Shown here: in pieces, positions 12,401 to 22,700 of the stretch | Position numbering within the stretch: the first letter of the stretch is position 1 | Layout of the letters: each line of letters begins with the position of its first letter | Origin: Ciona intestinalis | Taxonomy: Eukaryota; Chordata; Ascidiacea; Phlebobranchia; Cionidae | DNA length: 42,933 bases | Direction of reading: 5' to 3' | Assembly: GCF_000224145.3 (NCBI RefSeq) | Contig: NW_004190372.2 | Coordinates: 1 to 42,933, forward strand | Program-made: the position numbers and the translations under genes | Notes under the pieces: generated by a model | The model's input: the letters and a program-made list of their open reading frames with translations, nothing else | The model's database searches: none | What the model was told of the DNA's origin: nothing

Positions 12401-15400
12401 CCCTACTATCACTCCCCCCCAACCCAATGGACCTCCATGCTGCTTCCCTCATGCTTGGTAACCTTCGTGCGTATAACAATGGGTTGCACAACGAGTTGAC
12501 GAAACTCACCACTGTAGCTATCTGTGTGGGTAAAATACAAAGGTTAATGGGTTCAAGGCTTGTCGCCGCTATCATTGTGGGCGTATGTGTCCTTGGGCAA
12601 GACAATAAACTGCAATTGCTTCAGCCCAGTGGTCACTAAAGGGATGTCTAAATTGTTAGACGTACAGAAAAAAACGATCACCCACAAAGTTACATACGAG
12701 GTAACTTGTAAGCGGGCACGAGGCGTATGAAATAGAACACCTGTGTTATAACGACTGTCGTTACCCCACCATGCGAGGATAAATAAGTTACATTCATTCA
12801 TTATAACATGATGTCATCATAGATTAGGGAAATCACCTGAAAAGCCACAATGAGGTGTGAATTATATTCCATTGTTACGTAATCAATAGTTAACAATACA
12901 GCCACTGGTAGCATAGATATTGTGAACAATGCAAGGATAATCATTGTTGTTTTAATCATGGAGACTTCACGACGCTGCATTCCTTTATTTTTCACTCGTG
13001 GTAACCTGTAGTGTAGATTGGTTCATGCGGGGATATTAAACATAAACACAAACCACTCACGTTCTATGTACAGCCATATAAATCCACCCATATACAACGA
13101 ACAACGACACGATAGCGAAATACAACAAACAAGTGACTAACAACGTATACCCTCGAGTGAATGGGTACAACACACTCGAACATTGCTTCTTGCATCTCTT
13201 CATACCTGTAAACAAACGTCATTATGACGTCACAAACACTATTATGACGTCATACCCATACACCCGCTGCAGTTCCAGCCAGCTAAAGGAGGAACCACCA
13301 ATATTAACATCGGTAACAACCACGATAAGCCAACCGCTGCTATTGCCATACGTGTTGACGTTGGCGCCCCCGTGTGGTTCCGCACGATGCATAACCTGTC
13401 CGCATGGTGGCGTTAGTTGGTAACAACACGATTATGACGTAATACTCACCGATGCCACGCGAAATGACACAACGCGAATATTGATGAAGCCACCGATGCC
13501 AACCACACCGAACACATGGTGAGAATATAAATGTCGGGTTTATAGAAATCCAATATTTGATGAAAACAACCGAACCATACAAGTTGAATTCCCCCAACCA
13601 GATCCGCCACTGTTACGTATTGTTACGTCATAAAGTTCAATTCAGGTTAGCGCGACGCGCGGTTAATTATTGTCACAATAACTTTAAACAAAACCTTGAT
13701 TCTACAATATGACATCACAATTCGTGGAAACATAAGACGTTATACAAGGTGATTATGACGTAACAACTCACGTGCAAGATTCGCGATAAAGTAATTAAAT
13801 GATTGTAGTTGGCGGGGCTTCCCCTTGTATATCGTCCACAGTAAAATTATATTCTCCATTACGATCAACAACCCTAAAACCCCAGCCAACACTGCTAGTG
13901 CGACTTTGTGCGAAGTATGACCAAACAATGCCTCTGGTTCCGCGTATATCTCCGGCAAACCTATTCATACGTCATAAGCGATATTTTAAATAGTAGAAAC
14001 GTCATTTAAATATATACATCGTTAAATATATACATGTCGTAATTTCTGTATTTAAAAAATAAATACCACGGCAATACGTCACGAACTAGGGTAATACCTC
14101 ACAAACCACGATTAATACGCCACAAACATACCTGTTCGATTGAATGGCTCAGGTTCGACTCCTACCCATGTAGGCTCGGGTTCCAATCCCACCGAGGGGA
14201 ACTCTGGTTCAACCGAGGGCTCGGGTTCGGCCCATGTCCATGTGGGTTCGGGTTCGAATCCTACTGAAGGGGGTTCGGGTTCGACCGAGGGTTCGGGTTC
14301 GCCATATACACCTGGTTCGGGCTCAGCCATCTTACATGAGTTAAATATACGACCTATTGTATCTACGCGAACTTATATGAGGCTAAACAACAAACGATAA
14401 ACGAATATTGTTACTCTACAATCTTTATACGACCAACGAAATGTTTAATAAAAGCTATGTTTCATGTAAAATGAAATCGTCCGTCTTTTATATTCAAATA
14501 CAATAAATATATCTTCTGCTCTAATATACTTGTTTCGTGACGAGATTCGCGCAGCAATACCTGATCCACAACTAGCAAAACTCTTGTAAGATACCACACA
14601 AACAACAAACCACTAATTTAAATACAACCCTTGCCACCACGTTTGTCGCCCACGATCATCCATTCTACGACTGCACCATGACTAACAATAGGTGTTTCGT
14701 TTAAGCAGGTCACTTTGGGTCAAACTTGACGTCAATGCAGTAATAAACAGAATATGACGCATCATCCTAAGATTGCCGGACGAAGCCACGCCCCCTACAC
14801 GCCTATATTCGTGGTTCAACAAACCGTCGATTCTAAACCTCGTGTTTTTACACAAACTTTTCGTCTAATTATATCTTCTTCTTTTTTTATTAAATACAAC
14901 CTACTGTAAGTTTATTCGTAGACAAAGCCGCCACGTTTTCTGACCTTTTTCTTGTTTTACCCGTAACGTGCTATAACGGCTGTTATTTTGCTGCCAATAC
15001 CTTTGTTTTAAACCTGATTTCTGCTAACATGTCCGTACACACAACCTACTCACAGCCAATATCTTGCCGTGTCGTGCGGGTTCCTCCTTGGTCTAGCGGA
15101 CGCTTGCTTCAACACCCAATGTTACGCAATAATCGGCACTTGTTACCCGGACAACAGCGCTCCTGCGTTCGCGTTATTCAAATTCGAACAGGTAAGTGTC
15201 GTCATAAACACAAACTATTGTTATGAGAATTGTGACGTGTATGACGTGTGTGACGTAACAATAGATGACCAGGAAGCGTTGTCAGCTTAGCGTTTCCGCT
15301 TAATATAGATAGATAGATTCCGCCCCATTGTGCGGGTCGTGTGTATTATGTGCATACTTTCTACCTGCTGCAAAACTAACCTTATTAACTTGTTTAACTG

Positions 15401-15617
15401 CTGGACGTAGCGACCACGCTTCTCCCACCTAACAAGCCATGTTGTCCCGCAGTCGTTAGCAGCAGCGATCGGTTTCTTCTATAGCTCCCATCTTGCACTA
15501 AAGTGGCAACTATTGATACTAGTCGTGTTCGCTGTGGGGGGTACGTCATCTTTCTTCGTGGTTGAAAGGAAAACACGTCGATCGTCATCTGCAGTTGAAT
15601 ATTCCAGCATCGAATAA
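9462..15617 (+). CDS. MFSD11: UNC93-like protein MFSD11
   Basis: Eleven exons: 9462-9557, 9839-9915, 10206-10313, 10476-10555, 10856-11011, 11276-11417, 11476-11513, 11669-11860, 12032-12200, 15056-15191, 15453-15617. All phases agree; 452 aa against 449 in human. It is a membrane protein of the major facilitator/UNC93 family with about twelve hydrophobic segments; the substrate is unknown. Close matches: GFAFMLMFTGFQTCG (exon 1), VLWTGQGAFLTMNSDE and MGRNSGIFWA (exon 5), YTGLELTFFSGVY (exon 8), RYGRDPVVLLG (exon 9), GLADACFNTQ and SAPAFALFKF (exon 10). Acidic loop residues DDETTDENQ lie between the two halves. Intron 9 is 2.9 kb and holds a complete GPCR gene on the opposite strand. The stop codon overlaps an AATAAA at 15613-15618. 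Confidence 0.95.
9905..10138 (+). repeat. ~21-bp minisatellite at the start of MFSD11 intron 2
   Basis: Copies of 'tctatgtgtggttatatga' begin almost at the exon 2 donor (9916) and run to about 10138. They are broken by a C homopolymer near 10040. Confidence 0.75.
10556..10655 (+). repeat. 23-bp tandem repeat at the start of MFSD11 intron 4
   Basis: Four copies of 'gatgtcataactattgtgtt' plus three bases begin immediately at the exon 4 donor. Each copy includes the TGATGTCATAA motif that recurs throughout the window. Confidence 0.85.
11869..11975 (+). repeat. SINE body copy in MFSD11 intron 8
   Basis: It reads 'ggttcaaggctcgtcgctgg', then 'tgtgtccttgggcaa', then 'caattgctccaacccagtgg', the conserved middle of the SINE, in sense orientation. 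Confidence 0.7.
12345..14330 (-). CDS. Rhodopsin-type GPCR nested in MFSD11 intron 9 (lipid-receptor-like)
   Basis: Seven exons in transcript order: 14132-14330, 13772-13960, 13450-13609, 13256-13395, 13061-13205, 12837-13005, 12345-12521; 392 aa, phases agree. Exon 1 encodes an acidic Pro-rich N-terminus with two ~24-residue repeats and an NRT glycosylation site. TM1 has Asn in LLIVMENIILL, TM2 has NYFIANLALADL with Asp2.50, and TM7 ends in NPLLY. ECL2 begins PPLAGWNC, as in sphingosine-1-phosphate, LPA and cannabinoid receptors. Unusual points: the DRY site reads HRL, and the TM6 CWxP site reads SMLP. The ligand and G protein are unknown. It could be a divergent tunicate receptor with altered activation. 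Confidence 0.88.
12544..12800 (+). repeat. Composite SINE, body plus 3' tail
   Basis: This copy preserves both modules: body 'gggttcaaggcttgtcgccg', 'gggcgtatgtgtccttgggc', 'cagcccagtggtcacta', then tail 'gcgggcacgaggcgtatgaa', 'gtgttataacgactgtcgtt', 'gcgaggataaataagttac'. It lies between exons 6 and 7 of the nested GPCR (antisense to it, sense to MFSD11). The architecture resembles the composite SINE described from Ciona; the name is not asserted. Confidence 0.8.
14112..14330 (-). repeat. Coding repeat in the GPCR N-terminus
   Basis: Two imperfect ~72-bp copies encode blocks of the type VEPE-PSVG-EPEPTW, giving a Glu/Pro-rich extracellular tail. The repeat keeps the frame and ends at the exon 1 donor. 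Confidence 0.8.
14331..15055. other. Remainder of MFSD11 intron 9, upstream of the nested GPCR
   Basis: This must hold the GPCR promoter on the minus strand, but no core element is clear. Near 14970-14990 is 'cgtgctataacggctgttat', a diverged SINE tail about 65 bases before the exon 10 acceptor. Nothing else is recognised. Confidence 0.4.
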
Positions 15618-16742
15618 ACGTTCATTGTTATTAAATAATTCAAACAATCACCTGTATTGCATCATTATTGTATATTATGACGTCACAAACTATGATTCTT
15701 ATTTATCCTTATGTAACAATGGCTTTCCTGGTAGATTCGTTGCAATAAAATATCCTGATGACGTAATGATGACGTCACATCCATAAAAAAGTTATTTTAA
15801 TAGTGACGTCATGAATAATGGTTTGTTGCGTTGTGACGTCACATAAGGCACGTCTCATCGCAATTCCATAAACATATGACGTAACAACACGAATATAACC
15901 ACCATGCTCGCTGTCGAGCTAACCCGGATCCACAATAAGTTTAACATTCTGTATTGCTCGATATCAAGGTACGAAGATCAATTCATATTTGCGTTTCATC
16001 TTAAAGTTTCGCGCGTTTTAAAATCACATAAAATATAATTAGCAATTTTAAAATGGATGTTTAGATTAAAAATTAATCTTTAAATTCACGGAAACAAAAG
16101 TTCCACCAAACGCGTTTACCTTCATTCACAAAGAGCTCTGCTCTCTCGTTGTGACGTCATATTGCTCGTGAACATGACATTGTGGAATTTTTATGACGTA
16201 ATTATGCTTTAAATTTTCTCATTACTGTCTTATGACGTCATACTAGTTAATTGATAAAAGTATTATTGCATCACCATGTATAATTGTGACAATATAATGT
16301 TAATAATACAATTAATATTAAAAAGCGCCAACACGCTAATTATAGCGGTCCTCCCCATTATTATTAAAGTCGGTAGATGGCGGTAGACAGGAAACGATAA
16401 ACGTTGAATAATCTTGAATCGGTGTGAAATTAATTCTATTGTTTCCGGCGAGCCACTCCTATGTGGGGGTAAGATGGGTCGTGGGGGGTAAGATGGGTAT
16501 TATATAGACAGTATAAGATTAGTTAGCGTTACACCGTCGTTAGTTTTTACTCATAGTCTGTTCTAATCGTTCATTCTCTTTATTAAATTAACTTCGCTAT
16601 CGTATTCGAAGAAATAAATAAAGTTTGTATAAAAAAGTTTTCTATAATTAGTGCGACAAGAAATAAACAACAACCTATTTACAGGAATCATTCTTATTAG
16701 ATTTATATAATCATATAAATTGTTTGTATATATGAGTTAATA
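15618..16742. other. Intergenic region between MFSD11 and the integrin gene
   Basis: No gene seen. It contains a second AATAAA at 15744-15749, many TGACGTCA motifs (15677-16245) and two copies of 'ggggtaagatgggt' at about 16465-16500. The last 150 bases are AT-rich and presumably hold the integrin promoter. Confidence 0.45.
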
Positions 16743-19700
16743 ATGAAGGATGTATTATTCTCTGTACTGTTCAGCCTTCTTGTTTTGCTATGCAGTTCGT
16801 TTAATTTAGAAGACAGGTAAGATAATTATGATAATGTTTCTAATATGAAGTATATGAACATAATGTTACTTCTGCTAATAATGTAGAATACATGGTACGC
16901 ATACAACGTAGTATAATTCTGACATTTCGTTTTCCCTGATCGAGGCTTGTGGGGTGGGAGAAGAAACTTCGAAAATTTTTAATAAATATGATTTCTTGTA
17001 TCACGTTAATAATAATAATAAGGGTTTTCCAAAATTTATGCAAATGAAGTTGGAGGTTTGTGAATGAACAAACGCTGTCAATCTTTATTGGTCGGCCACG
17101 CTACAAATATTAAAACAAGCTACTTCATATTAACATGGTGTATATATGTATGGCAAACTTTTGTGGTCTGTTTCTGCATTTACTTTCAATGAGTTGTGTT
17201 TAAGTTTGTTTCCTATTTTCAATTGAAATCGCAAGAGCAACATGCAGCCATGTTGGATATTGCGCGGACAAATTGTTTTCAACCCGTGAATAACATTGGT
17301 GTAACATATATCACGAACATATATATTCCAGATTACCTATAATAAAAGTTGGGCCACCTGGCAGCTTGTTTGGATTATCTGTAGCTTTACACCACGTCAC
17401 AGAAGATGTTACCAACCTAAATGATGCCGTGTAAGTTGATTAACATGGTCGTGTATTAATTACTTTATATAGGTCAATATTTGGTTTCCTGATTAAATTA
17501 TTGATCATTCAGTTTTATTATAACATGTTTGTTAAACTGTAGCCACCATTATGACATCATAGATAGATATTATAGATGCAACAAGTTATTACCCGTTGCA
17601 AGTTTTAACGACTTTCGTTTTGCTTTTAATTTCATTCTAATTGTTTCAATTAGTTTGATCTTCACTATCAGGTTCGTTAGCATAGATCATCTTAGTTGAT
17701 TATGACATCATAGTTGATTATGACATCAAAGTTAAATATGACATCATAGTTAAATATGACGAACAGAATGTTGGTCGGGGCCCCCACAGCCGATGCCGAG
17801 GGCTACCATAGTGAGGACTCATACAAGCCGGGAGCTTTGTTTAAATGTGGGGTGAACATGAACAAGAATGGTTGTCAATCCATTGTTATTGATGATGCAG
17901 GTATTATGATGTCATAATTATCAAACAATGTTAACGCTAAAATAATATTTGCTTCAGTGATCGGGACACCTCTGCCACAAGGTGGGTTTGTTGTTGTCGA
18001 TCGTTGTTGTCGATCGTTGTTTTCGATCGTTGTTGTCGACTGTTGTTGTCGACCGTTGTTGTCGATCGTTGTTGTTGATCGTTGTTGTCGATCGTTGTTG
18101 TTGATCGTTGTTGTCGATCGTTGTTGTCGATCGTTGTTGTCGACTGTTGTTGTCGACTGTTGTTGTCGATCGTTGTTGTTGTTGTATTTGCTAATATACT
18201 TGTTGTTGCAGCCAACTTACATTTGAATATATTCCAGCAAATTCATTGCAAGTAAACAATTCAAACCAATGGTTGGGCGTCGTGGTTCGTCCACAGAAAC
18301 CGGGGGGGAAAGTAGCTGTAAGTTTGGGTTGAACACAAGTAGATGCTGGTACTAATATATTAACCCCATCATGAAGGTATGTGCCCATAAGTTCACTATA
18401 CGTGGAGGAGGGGGTAGCAGGGGGATTATATGGGAGGCTGAATTAGGCAGATGTTATGTACTCAAGAATAATCTTCAACCTATTGAATTTCAAAGCCAAC
18501 ATATACCTTGTATAGGTGGGTATGATGTCATAATGTGTATTGTGATGTCATATAATGTAGATTGTTATATAACAATACATGTTAAAGGTAAACTTGATCC
18601 CGATGGTTCATACACGCAAGCATTTTATGGATATTCGCAAGCTGGTACGTCAGTTGCATTCGCTGACGATGTGGATGAGGACATTGTGTTTGGAATGCCC
18701 GGCCCTCTACATTGGACAGGTTGTATATGTGATTGTTTGTGTGTGACATCATAGTACTTATGTGTGACATCATAACACGTATGTGTGACATCATAAACAA
18801 GTTTGTGATGAATATTTAGGAGCTGTTTATTCAAATGAGCTACAGGCACAGTCGTTTTTCCCCGTTGAGCTTTGGAGCGACGACGGTGATGTTAAAGGAA
18901 GTATCCATCAGAATAGTTACATGGGTAAAAAATACAACATTGTATATAGGTGATATAACATTATATAAGGGTGAAATACAACATTATATATGGGTGAAAT
19001 ACAACATTGTATATAGGTGATATAACATTATATAAGGGTGAAATACAACATTATATATGGGTGAAATATAACATTATATAAGGGTGAAATACAACACTAT
19101 ATAAGGGTGAAATACAACATTGTATATGGGTGAAATACAACATTGTATATGGGTGAAATACAACATTGTTTCCCTGACTTTTGAACTTTTAAATGTTTTA
19201 TGTTGAAGTTGTTGTGTTTTTTCATGGCATTGGTCGTGGGTCGTATGGGACAGGGGGTCGTATGGGACAAGGAGGTCGTATGGGACAGGGCGTCGTATCG
19301 GACAGGGCGTCGTATCGGACAGGGCGTCGTATGGGACAAGGGGGTCGTATGGGACAAGGGGGTCGTATGGGACAGGGGGTCGTATGGGACAGGGGGTCGT
19401 ATGTGACAAGGGGGTTTATACGGGTTGTTTTTAACCCAAACTTTATGTTTAAAGGCATGTTAGCTACTGACAGTGTAAAAGGTCAAGATCAATGGTTTAG
19501 AAGTGAAAAAGCTTGGGTCCCTGAGTTGCCGTTAAGGTTACGCAAGGAGCCAGTGGCCCAAAACTCTTACCTCGGTATGATGGCATGCGTTGTCATGTGC
19601 ATGGGAATCATGGAGAGTAATTGTTAGTTGTAGTTCATCACAAGTAGCAGGAAGATAGTTTGCATGATATGGACCTTGAGACAAAAAAGGTTCCAATGAA

Positions 19701-22700
19701 ACTTCATATTTGTGATTTTGAAACAAAACGCAAAACATTACATGTTCAAACCAATCAATCACAAGCCTCCACATGTTCAAACCAACCAATCACAAGCCTC
19801 CACATGTTCAAACCAACCAATCACAAGCCTCCACATGTTCAAACCAACCAATCACAAGCCTGCACATGTTCAAACCAATCAATCACAGGGTTCCAGCTAC
19901 AGCATGAAACCAATCAACAAAATTTTAATTTTCTTTCTTTTTATGTTTCTTACATTAAATTTTAAAATAAAAAGAAAATATATAAATTGGGTAATTTAAA
20001 ACCGACACGAGGTGTATGAAACAGAACACCCGTGTTATGACGACTGCCACACAAAGATAAATAATTCAACCCATCCATGTTTAAGCACCCAACCATCCAG
20101 GTTTTTCGCTCGACACGGGAAGATTATACGGAAGGTTCATCAATTATGTAGCCGGAGCTCCTCGTGCCAACGATACAGGAAGCGTGGTGGTGTTTGAGAA
20201 AGAGGAGGATGGTATGTTGTTTCTATGTTGTGTATGTTGTTTCTATGTTGTGTATGTCGTTTCTATGTTATGTATGTTGTTTCTATGTTCGATATGTCGA
20301 TTCTATGTTGTGTATTTTGTTTCTATGTTGTGTATGTTGTTTCTATTTGATATGTTGTTTCTATTTTGTGTATGTTGTTTCTATGTTCGATATGTTGTTT
20401 CTATGTTGTTATATAATATATCTATGTACCACCAGGTGTAGCTAAAGTGCTGACGATGAAGGAAATCCTCCAAGGTGAAAATCTTGCGTCATCGTTCGGA
20501 TACGATGTAAAAGTCATCGATATAACAGGGGACGGGTAAGTTCTGTGTGATATACCATGTATTAATGCAATATATACCATGTATTGATGCAATATATACC
20601 ATGTATTGATGTTTCAGACGCGAGGATTTGCTTGTTGGCGCTCCACAATATTACGACAAGGAGGAAAGATATGGGGGAGCCGTTTATATTTACGTAAACA
20701 AGGGGTTAAGCAAGATTGGTCCAACGCCCACCAAGATGTAAGTGTTCCGTTATATGTAAGAAATAAGACCAATAATGATGACTCACAGATTATACGGCGA
20801 TGTTGACTCATCGTTTGGGAACTCTATATCAACATTGGGCGATATCAACATGGATGGGACAAACGACGTCGCTATTGGGGCTCCTGGGGCTGATAAGGGG
20901 TCGGGGNCCGTGTATATATTCCATGGCAATCCTGACCCCAATCTAGGGGTTTATGAGGAACCTGCACAGGTTAGTGTATATGACATCATGATGACATCAC
21001 ACATGATGGCGTCACACACGCTGGCGTCACACACGATGACGTCACACACAATGACATCACACACAATGACATCACACACAATGACATCACACACGATGAC
21101 ATCACACACAATGACGTCACACACAATGACATCACACACAATGACATCACACACAATGACATCACACACGATGACATCACACACAATGACATCACACATG
21201 ATTGACAGGTGATCCATGCATACAACCTTACTGAATCAGGGTTGATCGACTTTAATGTAACGGGGTTCGGATATTCATTGGATGGTGGTTTGGACATGGA
21301 TATGAATGAATATCCCGATCTATTGGTTGGTTCATTATCTGAAGTTGCTGTTATGTACANNNNNNNNNNNNNNNNNNNNNNNNNNNNNNNNNNNNNNNNN
21401 NNNNNNNNNGCATGTATTGATGCAATATATACCAGGTATGGATGCAATATATACCATGTATTGAAGCAATATGTACCATGTATTGAGGCAATATATACCA
21501 TGTATTGATGCAATATATACCATGTATTGATGCAATATATACCATGTATTGATGTAATATATACCATGTATTGATGCAATATATACCATGTATTGATGCA
21601 ATATATACCATGTATTGATGCAATATATACCAAGTATTGATGTTTCAGACGCGAGGATTTGCTTGTTGGCGCTCCACAATATTACGACAAGGAGGAAAGA
21701 TATGGGGGAGCCGTTTATATTTACGTAAACAAGGGGTTAAGCAAGATTGGTCCAACGCCCACCAAGATGTAAATGTTCCGTTATATGTAAGAAATAAGAC
21801 CAATAATGATGACTCACAGATTATACGGCGATGTTGACTCATCGTTTGGGAACTCTATATCAACATTGGGCGATATCAACATGGATGGGACAAACGACGT
21901 CGCTATTGGGGCTCCTGGGGCTGATAAGGGGTCGGGGGCCGTGTATATATTCCATGGCAATCCTGACCCCAATCTAGGGGTTTATGAGGAACCTGCACAG
22001 GTTAGTGTATATGACATCATGATGACATCACACATGATGGCGTCACACACGCTGGCGTCACACACGATGACGTCACACACAATGACATCACACACGATGA
22101 CATCACACACAATGACATCACACACGATGACATCACACACAATGACATCACACACGATGACATCACACACAATGACATCACACATGATTGACAGGTGATC
22201 CATGCATACAACCTTACTGAATCAGGGTTGATCGACTTTAATGTAACGGGGTTCGGATATTCATTGGATGGTGGTTTGGACATGGATATGAATGAATATC
22301 CCGATCTATTGGTTGGTTCATTATCTGAAGTTGCTGTTATGTACAGGTGAATAATGTTGGATGATGCAGCATATCTATAAGTGGCTGGTGATGGCATTTT
22401 AATCTTCCCCCTTGTTTGTTTTTTGCTATAGCCTTTTTTATTATGACATCATAACACCCATTCATGCATATTATGACATCATAACCCCCATCTATGCAGA
22501 TTATGACATCATAACCCCCCATTCATGCAGATTATGACATCATAATCCCCCATTCATGCAGATAATGACATCATAACCCCCATTCATGCAGATAATGACA
22601 TCATAACCCCCATTCATGCAGATAATGACATCATAACCCCCATTCATGCAGATAATGACATCATAACATCCATTCATGCAGATTATGACATCATAACCCC

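Noticed and set aside
18371..18754. Continuous frame across integrin exon 6 and into intron sequence
   Set aside because: Only 18377-18515 and 18588-18719 match integrin; the stretch between has donor and acceptor sites and a TGATGTCATA motif.
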